The notes beneath the pieces were generated by a model. It saw only the letters and a program-made list of their open reading frames with translations, did not search any database and was not told the DNA's origin. The position numbers and the translations under genes are program-made. Positions 27,736-37,140 of a DNA stretch of 64,000 bases are shown here, one piece after another (positions within the stretch are counted from its first letter, which is position 1; every line of letters starts with the position of its first letter). The stretch comes from an uncultured SAR86 cluster bacterium (GTDB lineage Bacteria; Pseudomonadota; Gammaproteobacteria; Magnimaribacterales; AG-339-G14): contig CACJUN010000001.1 of assembly GCA_902596665.1 (NCBI GenBank), positions 257,680-321,679 on the forward strand, written 5' to 3'.

Positions 27736-30700
27736 ATGAAATTTTCATCTAAATTATTTTTAATTTTTTCTTTTCTTTCATCTTCTTTTGCTTTTGTGCA
27801 AGATTCAGATGGATTAGAGGAAGTAACAGTTACTGCTCAAAGACAAGAGCAAAGCCTCCAATCAGTACCTTTGGCAGTTAGCTCTTTAGATACTGATGAT
27901 TTAGCGGCTAGGCAAATTGAAGAAGCTAAAGATCTTCAGATGTTTATACCCGGCCTGAGATTTGGCGGAAACATTGGTGAGGGTAGTGGTTCTTTTGAAA
28001 TAAGAGGAATGACAAACGGGGCTACTTCTGGAACTTCTGATCCTGGTGTAGCTGTTCATATTAATGACATGGCAGTTGGGGTTGTAGATGTTGCTTCCGG
28101 TGGTATTTACGATATGCAAAGAGTTGAGGTCATTAGAGGACCAGCAGGAACACTATATGGAAGAAATGCGATTGGTGGATCCATAAACTTCATTACTGCA
28201 AAAGCTGATACTTCAGGCTTTTACGGTTCATCTAAAGTTGATTTAGGTGACTACGGAAGATTTGGAACTGAATCAGTATTTAATGTGCCTTTAGATGATT
28301 CAGTAGCTCTAAGAGTTGCAACTTATACTCTCAGACAGGACCCTCTTATCGAGAATATATATTCACAAGGTCAAGATATTGATAACAGAAATCAATCTGC
28401 TTACAGATTAACTCTTACTTTTGATGCTTCAGATAACACAACAATTAATGTGATTCATTCTGCATCTTTAGAGGATTCAACTAGAAATGTATCAGCAGGA
28501 TCGTGGTGTGATAGAGACCCATCTCTTGTGGTTGGTTGTACTCAGGTTGCTCCAGAAAATCAAAAATTTGAAATAGCTAATCCTATGTCGACATTTGTTG
28601 AGAATCTTCTTGTTGCACAAGGAGTATTAGATTTTACTCCCATAACAGATATGTCTGGTGCACCGCAACAATTTTGGCAAGTTAATCTCAGAGGAACTCC
28701 TATGTATACGGTTGATGAATACCTCACTCAGGTTTTGATTGATCACGATATCTCTGATGAATTATTTCTTTCTGTTGCGGCAAGTAGAAAAGATAGAGAT
28801 TTCAATAGAAGAGAGGCTTGGGAGTCTCCTGAATTAGATACCCTCAGATTTTTAGATTCTCCAGCAACTCCTGGTGGATTAGGAACTATGTCAGATACAT
28901 TCAATCCTGCATGTTCAGTTGAAAGTTATACTGCAGGTTGGTTTGGCGGCTGTATTCTTGATACCGTGAATAATCCTGTTGGTGCTTTTGGATATATGAG
29001 TGAGCAAATCACTGATTCGGTTGAAATGAAATTGGTTTCAAGTTTTGATGGAGCTCACAACTTTCTTTTTGGTATGAACTATTACAAAAATGTAAGTGAT
29101 ACTAATACTGATGTTGTTGCTTCTGGGTTAGATGCTTTAACGAAAGCTCCTGCAGCAGCTTTAGTTGGCGCACAATTAAATGCGTTGGGTATTCAGCTAT
29201 ATGCTCCTCATTTTAGAACAGCCAATATTGATACCATCGAATCTTCTGCGGTATTTGGGGAATACTACTATCAAGCTAATGATGATGTAAAAATTACCTT
29301 AGGTCTTCGATACACAGATGATTTCAAAGAAGCTTTACCAAGCAATCCTTTTATTAACGTATTTGGATATCAAAAAGGATTTATGACTGATGTTTTGGCT
29401 GGAATGCTTACTGGCGGTCAAGTTCCGAGTGCCGCTGCATGGGAGGTTCTTTTCTGTCCACCAGGCGGTGCATTTTGTCCAGCTGGTATTCCTGGTAGAG
29501 AAGGTTTAAGCGGTCCCGGTGAAGCTTATAAAGCAGCTGGTTTTGATACCACCCTTGAGACAAGTAAGTTCACTGGAAGATTTGTTGTTGATTACTTTAT
29601 AAATTCCGATTCGATGATGTATGTTTCACTTTCTAAAGGTTTTAAAGGCGGTGGAATTAACCCTGGATTTGATCCTGCAGCTTTTGCTGGTGTTCCTACA
29701 GGGTTTCCAGATGCAGACGTATGGAACGTAGAAATTGGTTTCAAAAATGAATTTCCTGATCAAGGTATTAGATTTAACGTTTCTGCATATGCTTCACAAG
29801 TTGAAAATTTCCACATTGGTAAAATCATTAACAGAACTACAATTAATGAAGGCATTGATGTTGATATAACGGGTCTAGAAGCTGAGCTTTTAGTTGTCCC
29901 ACCTGAAGTGCCTGGACTTTCATTCAATGCTTCAATTAGTTTGACTAATTCTTCTATTGCTGACGGTGAAAAAGCTTTAGATGTTATCAATAGAGATCTT
30001 CAATTATCTGGTGGCGGGGCAGAGTGGCATCTGATGAAAGATGAACAATCAGAGACTTATATTGTTAAGAAAACTGCTTTGGCAGCTATGTGGCAAACTT
30101 ATTTACAAGAGGTTACTACTCTTGGCGCTGCTACCACTCCTGCAGACGGTATTGCTGCATTGAACCCTGCCTTGGATGGTCTAGGCCTGGTTACAGCCGT
30201 TTTCTTTAATCCGATAGAACATCACGGCGATAGAACTTTTGGTGAGCCTACGCCTGTGAGTTATTTCAATCCATTCACTGGAGCAATGCCTGCAGATGGA
30301 CACTTACCATCATTAGGAAACAGGTTAAGAAATAATGCTGATTTTGATCCATTAAGAGTATTGGCTCAGCTTCATGGATTTGATTTAGTGGCAGGAACAG
30401 ATATCAGCGAAGGTTTGGAAACTGATTTATCAGGAAACAGTTTATATCATCCTGAAAGTCAAATTTCACTTGGTTTAGGATATCTACAAGACGTTGGAGA
30501 AATTAAAATTAACTATCGTCTTGATTACTATATTCAAGGTCAAAGATACAACAGGGTTTATAACTTAGCTAGTGATTATCTTGAAGGATGGGATGAATTA
30601 GGAGCACAAATTACTGTCTCAGACAGCGATGATTCTTGGTTCGTTCAATTTTACGGTCAAAACATTACTGATAATGAAAGTATCTATTACAGAAATTTAG

Positions 30701-30783
30701 AAAGTACCGCAGTAGGTAATTATCAAAGGATTATGGCCAGAGAAAGAGCTAGATACGGTGTAAGAGCTGGATGGAATTTTTAA
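27736..30783 (+). CDS. TonB-dependent outer-membrane receptor 3
   Basis: This 1015-residue receptor has a signal peptide, the TonB-box-like GLEEVTVTAQRQ, a plug with VEVIRGPAGTLYGRN and a barrel ending RAGWNF. It is the close paralog of receptor 2 across its whole length; plug and barrel blocks line up. The most different parts are the extracellular loops around residues 390-420 and 560-600, which would decide the ligand. A GGAGTG ribosome-binding site precedes the ATG. Confidence 0.95.
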   Translation: MKFSSKLFLIFSFLSSSFAFVQDSDGLEEVTVTAQRQEQSLQSVPLAVSSLDTDDLAARQIEEAKDLQMFIPGLRFGGNIGEGSGSFEIRGMTNGATSGTSDPGVAVHINDMAVGVVDVASGGIYDMQRVEVIRGPAGTLYGRNAIGGSINFITAKADTSGFYGSSKVDLGDYGRFGTESVFNVPLDDSVALRVATYTLRQDPLIENIYSQGQDIDNRNQSAYRLTLTFDASDNTTINVIHSASLEDSTRNVSAGSWCDRDPSLVVGCTQVAPENQKFEIANPMSTFVENLLVAQGVLDFTPITDMSGAPQQFWQVNLRGTPMYTVDEYLTQVLIDHDISDELFLSVAASRKDRDFNRREAWESPELDTLRFLDSPATPGGLGTMSDTFNPACSVESYTAGWFGGCILDTVNNPVGAFGYMSEQITDSVEMKLVSSFDGAHNFLFGMNYYKNVSDTNTDVVASGLDALTKAPAAALVGAQLNALGIQLYAPHFRTANIDTIESSAVFGEYYYQANDDVKITLGLRYTDDFKEALPSNPFINVFGYQKGFMTDVLAGMLTGGQVPSAAAWEVLFCPPGGAFCPAGIPGREGLSGPGEAYKAAGFDTTLETSKFTGRFVVDYFINSDSMMYVSLSKGFKGGGINPGFDPAAFAGVPTGFPDADVWNVEIGFKNEFPDQGIRFNVSAYASQVENFHIGKIINRTTINEGIDVDITGLEAELLVVPPEVPGLSFNASISLTNSSIADGEKALDVINRDLQLSGGGAEWHLMKDEQSETYIVKKTALAAMWQTYLQEVTTLGAATTPADGIAALNPALDGLGLVTAVFFNPIEHHGDRTFGEPTPVSYFNPFTGAMPADGHLPSLGNRLRNNADFDPLRVLAQLHGFDLVAGTDISEGLETDLSGNSLYHPESQISLGLGYLQDVGEIKINYRLDYYIQGQRYNRVYNLASDYLEGWDELGAQITVSDSDDSWFVQFYGQNITDNESIYYRNLESTAVGNYQRIMARERARYGVRAGWNF

Positions 30784-30797
30784 TTAAATTCTTTACT

Positions 30798-30829
30798 AAA
30801 AAAACCCTGCTTTAGCAGGGTTTTTTTTT
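30798..30829 (+). terminator. Rho-independent terminator after receptor 3
   Basis: ACCCTGC, loop TTTA, GCAGGGT, then nine T, with a matching A-run on the left. It sits 15 bases after the receptor stop. Confidence 0.93.
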
Positions 30830-30875
30830 GATTAAGACATTATTGTTATAAAATACAAGCCAAGGTTTTACCCAA

Positions 30876-31889
30876 ATGATCAAATATATTAATAATATTG
30901 CTGGTATTTTAATTTTATTAAATATTTTTGATCAGATTTTATCTTCAAGCAAAATTATTCCAGAAAACATTTATTTCGATATTTTTGTTATAGCTTCGTA
31001 TATTTTTTTTGGGACAGAGTTTATTTTAAGGATAGTTATTGAAAGAAGATTTTCTTTCTTATTAGTTTTTGATTTTGTAGTTCTTGCTAATTATGTTTTC
31101 TTTGGTTTTTACGATTTAAGAATATTAAGAATTTTTAGAGCTTATTCAATTTACAGTAATCATAAGATGTTATTACCAACAAACACCTTACTGAGAACAG
31201 TGTATAACCAACGTTTAGCGTTATTAGGGTCTCAGATAATGGTTTTTTCAGTTCTGTTAATTTTTTCTACTTTAATTCACTTCATTGAAAGGGATATAAA
31301 TCCTGAATACTTTGGATCCATTCTTAACTCAATGTGGTTTGGAATAGCTACCCTAACAACAGTAGGATATGGAGATGTAACTCCTTCATCTCCTTTAGGT
31401 CAAGTTTTAACTTCTTTGACAATGTTTTTAGGTATCGGAATGTTTGCATTACCTGCAGCAATTTTAGCTTCAGCTTATTATGAGGAAATTCAAAAAAGAA
31501 ATTTCCTTATTACGATGGAAACAATCTCTAGTATTCCATTATTTTCTATGTTGCCTATTGGAGCATTAAGTAAAATAAACGATAAGTTGGTTGCAGAGAT
31601 TTATCCTGCTAAAAGAAAAATTATTGAAAAAGGTGATGATGCAGATTGCATGTATATTATCGAGTTTGGTTCGGTGCAAGTTGAAATAGAATCTCCTGTT
31701 ACCTTGGGGCAGGGTGACTATTTCGGTGAAAAAGGAATTCTTTCCAAGGAAGTGCGCAATGCGTCAATTAGTTCTCTGGAAGAAGTCAAACTCCTTTCGC
31801 TATCTAAAGAAGATTTGGAAGAATTAATGGAAGAGTATCCACATCTCTTTGAAGAGCTTGAAAAGGTAAGTTTAGATAGAATCGGTTAA
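30876..31889 (+). CDS. Potassium channel with cyclic-nucleotide-binding domain
   Basis: The 337-residue protein has six membrane segments with an S4-like LRILRIFRAY (three arginines at three-residue spacing). The K+ filter TTVGYGD is at 161-167, and a C-terminal cyclic-nucleotide-binding domain covers about 225-330. The phosphate-binding cassette is intact: FGEKGIL with Glu285, then VRNAS with Arg294. Architecture and length match MloK1-type prokaryotic cyclic-nucleotide-regulated channels. It would open on binding cAMP. An adenylate cyclase lies 0.7 kb downstream on the other strand. Its stop overlaps the convergent DUF481-like gene by 4 bases. Confidence 0.92.
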   Translation: MIKYINNIAGILILLNIFDQILSSSKIIPENIYFDIFVIASYIFFGTEFILRIVIERRFSFLLVFDFVVLANYVFFGFYDLRILRIFRAYSIYSNHKMLLPTNTLLRTVYNQRLALLGSQIMVFSVLLIFSTLIHFIERDINPEYFGSILNSMWFGIATLTTVGYGDVTPSSPLGQVLTSLTMFLGIGMFALPAAILASAYYEEIQKRNFLITMETISSIPLFSMLPIGALSKINDKLVAEIYPAKRKIIEKGDDADCMYIIEFGSVQVEIESPVTLGQGDYFGEKGILSKEVRNASISSLEEVKLLSLSKEDLEELMEEYPHLFEELEKVSLDRIG

Positions 31890-32638
31890 TTAAATGAATA
31901 AGAAAATTTTGTACTCAGACCTTGATCATCTTCAACGGCATTTGTTATTGGATCTGAATCATAGGCTATATCGTATTGGAGACTGATGCTAAATTTCTCA
32001 TTTACCAGGAAATTAAAAGCCATAAGAAAACTTGCCTTATAGTCACTAAAATCAGTGACTCCTGGTTGGTAATAAATTGTAGTATTAAAGTTCACATTTT
32101 CAGCAACTTCAAAGTTATCATGGAAGTATGCTGAGAGCCTTGTAGTATTTGACACAAAGTTCTCTAGATCGGTCTCTTCTTCGTAGATCACTCCAGCTCC
32201 AAATCTCATTTGGTCATCTATGATCATTCTTAGACCGGTACCAAATAAGTTTCTTTCTCTAAATAACCTAAAAGGATTTTTAGCTGACTGAATAAAAAAT
32301 TCGGTATGGTATTGATTGTATGTCTCGAAGACAGATCTTATATGAATGAGTTGGGATATATCCGTGACGTTTTGATTAATTTTCCTTTCAGATTTTCTAA
32401 GAATCATGAAATTTTCGACATCATCAAGATTGTAGTCAAATCTTAGATCTAAAGAATAAAAATCTCTGTCTCTATTACCTCTTGAAGCATTCAAAGAAAA
32501 ACCAAGACCAGCAAAAAAACCTTCTTTACCTTCATTCCTTAACTCTTCTATGTTCACAATAGTCTGAGAAATAGCTATTGACGGCAAAAATAGTGCAATA
32601 AAGAGGAGTTTACTTAGTTGTTGCAACATACGCTCCAT
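31886..32638 (-). CDS. DUF481-like outer-membrane beta-barrel protein
   Basis: The 250-residue exported protein has a signal peptide ending around AIS and alternating beta-strand patterns to the C-terminus (LSTKFSYSFN, terminal aromatic). The block RERNLFGTGLRMIIDDQMRFGAGVIYEEE resembles DUF481 outer-membrane proteins. Its start overlaps the end of the CHASE2 cyclase gene by 29 bases, so it is translated from the same message. Function is not known. Confidence 0.7.
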   Translation of the reverse strand: MERMLQQLSKLLFIALFLPSIAISQTIVNIEELRNEGKEGFFAGLGFSLNASRGNRDRDFYSLDLRFDYNLDDVENFMILRKSERKINQNVTDISQLIHIRSVFETYNQYHTEFFIQSAKNPFRLFRERNLFGTGLRMIIDDQMRFGAGVIYEEETDLENFVSNTTRLSAYFHDNFEVAENVNFNTTIYYQPGVTDFSDYKASFLMAFNFLVNEKFSISLQYDIAYDSDPITNAVEDDQGLSTKFSYSFN

Positions 32639-34793
32639 TCCATTTTGGATCAGCTAAATTAAGCTTCATGTCTTTAATTCTGTCTTTAAAAATAGCGTAG
32701 TATAAATCAAACTCTATAACATGTTGCTCCCATTTCTCAATAAAGTTTAAAGCTACATCCCATTGTTGATTTCTATAATTATGAAGAAAATCTTCATGAT
32801 CTTTAATGAATTCGGATAATTCTGCATCTTTCAATGAGAATTTATCAAAAGAAGTATAAATTTTTACAGGTTCACTTTTTCCTTTTACTTGAATCAGATC
32901 TAATTCGAAAAGATTTGCATTTGATTTAAGGGCATTCACTGTTTCTTGACCAAGAATCCTCTGAAATCCATAAGTTCCAGATTGACCTTCTAATCTTGAA
33001 GCAAGGTTTACAGGATCACCTAAGACCGTGTAATCAAACCTTTTTTCAGAACCCATATTTCCAACAATACATTCTCCGGTATTGATTCCAATACCAATTT
33101 TTAGTTCCATTCCTTTTTGTTTTTGGAATTCAATATTAAATTCCTCTAATGCTTTTTCCATATCAAAAGACGCTTTTAAAGCTAAATCGGTATGATTTTC
33201 TTGATCTGTGGGTGCATTCCAAAATGCCATAATGCAATCTCCCATATATTTATCAATCGTGCCTGCGTTATCTAAGATTTCATTTGATAGGACTGTAAGG
33301 AGGTTGTTTATAAGTTCCGTTAGCTCTTCAGGATTGGATTTATAACTTTCTGATATGGCTGTAAATCCTCTAATATCAGAAAATAAGAAGGTCATATTTT
33401 TCTTTTCTCCACCAAGCTTCAGCGATTCACTTGATTCTGCAAGTCTAGAAACCATTTCTGGAGCTAAATATTGAGAGAATGCTGTTCTAACCTTACTTCT
33501 TTCTAATTCAGTAAAAAGAAAATTAAAGAAAGTTATTATTAAATAACTTGTTAAGCATATTATCAAAGGAGAAATAGGATCTATTAAATAATCTAATTCG
33601 TTGAAACCATAGAAAGAACCATAAAGACTGCTTAAATTTGCTAATAAAAATGTTATCAAGCCCCCGACAGGACCAAAATATTGAATGATTAAGCAAATCA
33701 AAATAGAAAAAAGTAAGCCAAATAAAAACTCTGCTCCTTCCATCCAATCTGGTCTAACTAAAAAATCTCCATTTATAATTTGTTGAATACCTTGAGCTAT
33801 GATTGTGACACCAGGTATATCTTTCTCCAGAGCCGTATTTCTAATATCCAGCAATCCTGACGCACTTGTCCCTACAAGGACAATTTTTCCAGCAAAGAAT
33901 TCTTTATCGTAAGTATTATTTATGACTTCAAAGGCTGGAATAATGTTCAAATTTTCTTTAAATGTTGAATGCAGCCAAAGGTAACCGTTCGAATTAGTTG
34001 GAATTATTACGTTTCCTAGTTTTACGTTGTTTATACCAGTGCTTTCACCAAAAGCTAACTCTCCTGAAGCATTGGATGACTTAATTTGATACGTGCTTGC
34101 TCCTATTGCAACTCTTAAGGTTTCCAGCATCAAAGAAGGTACTATCTGTCCATTCACCACTTCAAACGTTGGCAGGCTTCTGACAATACTTGAATCTCCT
34201 CCAATACTCATAGACCCAACGCCAGCAGAAGAATCTATTAAAGTTGGTAAATTGTTTTGCATACCCGTGTAATTAGGAAGAAACTCTTTTGGTGAGTCAC
34301 CCTGAATTATTAGGCCGTATTTAGGTGATAAATCTCCAGTTATTAATTTATTATTTGGAGCACTTCCTAGGACAACTGTAGAGTGTGATTCCATAGACTC
34401 TGCGAATACTTTGTCATTTGGTTTTATTTTTTGTAACTCTTTAATAAGATCAGAGTTTGTAGAATATTGCTCAGATAGAACGTCACTTCCTGTTCTGTCT
34501 CTTTCAGCAAAAACAATATCAAATGATGTAGTGAGAGCCTGCTCTGTATTACTAACCAATCTAGATAACAGATCTCTAGACCACGGCCATTGACCTAAAT
34601 TATTTAACGACTGATCATCAATATCAATTATTACAATGGGATCGTCTTCTAACTGATCCCTTGGGCTTATTTGCTGCAAAGTATCGAAAGCAAACAATCT
34701 TAAATCGTTAAAAATATTAAACGGATTCGCTAAAGGAATTAATCCTATTAAAATAGCTAAAGGTAGAAGTAATTTTTTTTGAATGTTCTTCAT
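32610..34793 (-). CDS. CHASE2-domain adenylate cyclase (class III)
   Basis: The 727-residue membrane enzyme has an N-terminal anchor and a periplasmic CHASE2 sensor (DDPIVIIDIDDQSLNNLGQW, later GKIVLVGTSASGLLD). Three transmembrane segments follow (about residues 350-425), then the class III cyclase domain. Metal-binding aspartates are in FLFSDIRGFT and KYMGDCIMAFW. The Lys before MGD and the Asp in VLGDPVNLASR point to ATP rather than GTP. All catalytic residues are present. It would sense an extracytoplasmic cue and make cAMP. Neighbours include a cyclic-nucleotide-gated channel and two beta-barrel proteins. The C-terminal helical tail of about 70 residues has no family I recognise. Confidence 0.92.
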   Translation of the reverse strand: MKNIQKKLLLPLAILIGLIPLANPFNIFNDLRLFAFDTLQQISPRDQLEDDPIVIIDIDDQSLNNLGQWPWSRDLLSRLVSNTEQALTTSFDIVFAERDRTGSDVLSEQYSTNSDLIKELQKIKPNDKVFAESMESHSTVVLGSAPNNKLITGDLSPKYGLIIQGDSPKEFLPNYTGMQNNLPTLIDSSAGVGSMSIGGDSSIVRSLPTFEVVNGQIVPSLMLETLRVAIGASTYQIKSSNASGELAFGESTGINNVKLGNVIIPTNSNGYLWLHSTFKENLNIIPAFEVINNTYDKEFFAGKIVLVGTSASGLLDIRNTALEKDIPGVTIIAQGIQQIINGDFLVRPDWMEGAEFLFGLLFSILICLIIQYFGPVGGLITFLLANLSSLYGSFYGFNELDYLIDPISPLIICLTSYLIITFFNFLFTELERSKVRTAFSQYLAPEMVSRLAESSESLKLGGEKKNMTFLFSDIRGFTAISESYKSNPEELTELINNLLTVLSNEILDNAGTIDKYMGDCIMAFWNAPTDQENHTDLALKASFDMEKALEEFNIEFQKQKGMELKIGIGINTGECIVGNMGSEKRFDYTVLGDPVNLASRLEGQSGTYGFQRILGQETVNALKSNANLFELDLIQVKGKSEPVKIYTSFDKFSLKDAELSEFIKDHEDFLHNYRNQQWDVALNFIEKWEQHVIEFDLYYAIFKDRIKDMKLNLADPKWNGAYVATTK

Positions 34794-34830
34794 TTTCTTT
34801 TAATAAAACCTTTATAATTGACGCCTTGTC

Positions 34831-36153
34831 ATGTTTGTTAGATATATTTTATTACTATTTATCTTTTGTTTCGGTGTTTTTGCATTAGCACAAAACGTAC
34901 CGCCGACTATATCGGATCCTGAGCAATTAGAAACCATTAGAAAAGAAAGGCAAGCTATTTTTGATGAATTAATAGAAGATCCAACTAATCAAGGCAATTT
35001 ATTTAAATACGCCAATCTATCAATTATCTTAGGAGATTTAGAGGCAGCAATAGGGGTCTTTGAACAAATGTTAATTTACGATCCTACTCTGGCAAGGATC
35101 AGGCTAGAACTGGGAGTACTTTATTTCAGGCTAGAAGCCTACGCTCCAGCAAAATTATACCTTGATAGTGTAAAAGACTATGATCCACCTGAGGAAGTCA
35201 TTACAAAAGTTGAATCCTTTTTAGCTGCTATTGAAGAACAGGAAAAGCCACTTACGGTTAATCAATTGATGACTTTTGGACTTGCTAGCTCTACAAACGC
35301 TAACGCCGGTATAGATGCTGATATCATAGAAATTGCTGGTTTTCCTCTTGAAGTTTCTCCTGATTCAAAACCGCAATCTGATTCAAAATTCTCTGTCAAT
35401 TATAATTTATCTTTGACTCAAAATTTGAATAACCCTCGTGGTGATGCAATTAATTATTTTCTTGCAGTTGCAACCACCTATCAATCTAGATTTACACAAT
35501 TTGATCAAAGAAGTTTTGTTTTTGGTTTAAATAGCAGATTAGATGTAGAGGAGGGTAGTTTAGGATTACTTAAAAATCCATCAGTAATTCCAAGTTTTAC
35601 GAGAATTCAAGTTTACTTACAAGGAGAACCTCTTCTTGAATCTAATGCTTTCAGCGTGAGTCACTCCGGATCTTTATCGAATGGCTCTGTTTTTGAATAT
35701 GGTTTTAATGTAGATAAAAGAAATTTTATTGGATTAGATGCAAAGAGTGGTTATCGATATGGAACTTTTGTGAATAATACTTTTAATCTTCCGAATAATA
35801 ACTCTAGTTGGACTATGAATATCTTCTCCGATAAATATGAGGCCAATCAAAAATTTGAGTCTTTTAGGCAATGGGGTTTCGGTTTTAATTATAGAATGCC
35901 TCTTCCAGATGCATGGGTTATGGCTGCAAATTATGATTGGTCTACTAAAAACTATCTTGCTCCTAATGGACCTCTTGGAACAAGAAAAGACATTAACGAA
36001 TCATCAGATTTAACCTTTTCAAGACTCTATATAAATTGTTTGTCTATGAATATTTTTCTAAAACCGTTCGATAATAGAAGTAGCATTGATATATTTTCAA
36101 GAAGTAATACTGATGTAGGTGTAAACCTTTCTTATCTTTGCTTAAATAACTAA
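34831..36153 (+). CDS. TPR and beta-barrel outer-membrane protein
   Basis: The 440-residue protein has a signal peptide ending ALAQ and two or three tetratricopeptide repeats (about 55-140, including DLEAAIGVFEQMLIYDP and LGVLYFRLEAYAPAKLYL). A beta-strand-rich region continues to the end. The layout resembles Slam/DUF560-like and other TPR-barrel outer-membrane proteins, but I cannot assign one. It diverges from the cyclase with 37 bases between starts. TATAAT at 34813-34818 leaves a 5' leader of only a few bases. Confidence 0.65.
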   Translation: MFVRYILLLFIFCFGVFALAQNVPPTISDPEQLETIRKERQAIFDELIEDPTNQGNLFKYANLSIILGDLEAAIGVFEQMLIYDPTLARIRLELGVLYFRLEAYAPAKLYLDSVKDYDPPEEVITKVESFLAAIEEQEKPLTVNQLMTFGLASSTNANAGIDADIIEIAGFPLEVSPDSKPQSDSKFSVNYNLSLTQNLNNPRGDAINYFLAVATTYQSRFTQFDQRSFVFGLNSRLDVEEGSLGLLKNPSVIPSFTRIQVYLQGEPLLESNAFSVSHSGSLSNGSVFEYGFNVDKRNFIGLDAKSGYRYGTFVNNTFNLPNNNSSWTMNIFSDKYEANQKFESFRQWGFGFNYRMPLPDAWVMAANYDWSTKNYLAPNGPLGTRKDINESSDLTFSRLYINCLSMNIFLKPFDNRSSIDIFSRSNTDVGVNLSYLCLNN

Positions 36154-36173
36154 CCTTAAATTTTACTAAAGTA

Positions 36174-36179
36174 TATAAT
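36174..36179 (+). promoter_or_regulatory. -10 box immediately before the ion-channel start (possible leaderless mRNA)
   Basis: TATAAT lies six bases before the ATG at 36186, so transcription would start at about the first base of the codon. No Shine-Dalgarno sequence is seen and the -35 is weak. Confidence 0.4.
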
Positions 36180-36185
36180 CCGCAC

Positions 36186-36911
36186 ATGAATCAGATAGTT
36201 CAATTTTTCTTAAAGATTAGAAATAGTCGTTTTTTTAATGGAATCGTAATTTTTGTAATAATAGGCTCTGCAATTTATGCAGGAGTTAGTTCTTATGATC
36301 TCTCAGAGAATTATGTTGAATTACTGAACTTTTTAGATACCGCAATAACAGTTTTCTTCTTGATAGAGATTCTTATTAGAATAGTCGCTGAACGATCTCT
36401 AATAAAATTTTTCAAAGGCGGTTGGAACGTTTTTGATTTTATTATCGTAACTGTCAGTTTAATTCCAATCACGGGAGGAGAGACAGCGTTTGTTGCAAGA
36501 TTGCTCAGAATTGTCAGGGTATTAAGAATTATCACTGTTGTTCCTGCCTTGAAAAAAATTGTAGATGCGCTTTTTGAAACCCTTCCAAGAGTTGGCTTTG
36601 TAGCCCTTTTAATGTTTATTTTCATCTATATATGGGCAGCAATAGGCACTTTAGTTTTTGGAACAACAGATCCAGAACATTGGGGTAACATTGGCCTTGC
36701 TATGCTTACCCTTGCGCAGGTCGCAACATACGATGACTGGGCAGCAGTTATGAAAGATATTATTGAGGTATTTCCTTGGGTGTGGATCTACTTTATAAGT
36801 TTCATTTTGCTTAATGCAGTTATCATGTTGAATATGGTGATTGGAATTATTGTTGATGTTATGTCCAAGAAATCTAGTAGCGGTCAGTTAAGCGCAGATG
36901 AGAATCAATAA
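36186..36911 (+). CDS. Voltage-gated NaChBac-type cation channel with an Asp-Asp filter
   Basis: The 241-residue six-segment channel has an S4 voltage sensor with Arg105, 108, 111 and 114 and a pore loop LTLAQVATYDDWAAVM. In bacterial sodium channels the filter reads TLESW; here it reads TYDDW (residues 181-185). The engineered Ca2+-selective CavAb uses TLDDW, so Ca2+ permeation is a reasonable inference. S6 ends IIVDVMSKKS with only a short cytoplasmic tail. It probably forms a tetramer in the inner membrane. The start overlaps nothing, and a TATAAT sits six bases upstream. Confidence 0.88.
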   Translation: MNQIVQFFLKIRNSRFFNGIVIFVIIGSAIYAGVSSYDLSENYVELLNFLDTAITVFFLIEILIRIVAERSLIKFFKGGWNVFDFIIVTVSLIPITGGETAFVARLLRIVRVLRIITVVPALKKIVDALFETLPRVGFVALLMFIFIYIWAAIGTLVFGTTDPEHWGNIGLAMLTLAQVATYDDWAAVMKDIIEVFPWVWIYFISFILLNAVIMLNMVIGIIVDVMSKKSSSGQLSADENQ

Positions 36912-37140
36912 TTTTCTGATTCTTTTTTTATTTTTATCTTTATCTTCCTGCACCTATCAAAAGGTAGTAAAAAACTCAATGTATGACTTGGATGAGTTTG
37001 ATGCATGTTATTTAGATCATAAATCTACATTAGACTCTGAAAAGCAGAAGTATTTGAATTTGCTAATAGAGTTAAGAAATTATAATTGTTCTAGATATTA
37101 CGAAATTTTTGTGAGAGGAACAATTATTCAAGGCTATTAA
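36898..37140 (+). CDS. Small lipoprotein, unknown function
   Basis: This 80-residue protein has a lipoprotein signal (FLILFLFLSLSSC, Cys18 as lipidation site) and a short charged mature part containing two more cysteines. It overlaps the end of the ion-channel gene by 14 bases, so co-expression with the channel is likely. I do not recognise a family. It converges with the SLC13-type gene, overlapping by 4 bases. Confidence 0.6.
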   Translation: MRINNFLILFLFLSLSSCTYQKVVKNSMYDLDEFDACYLDHKSTLDSEKQKYLNLLIELRNYNCSRYYEIFVRGTIIQGY

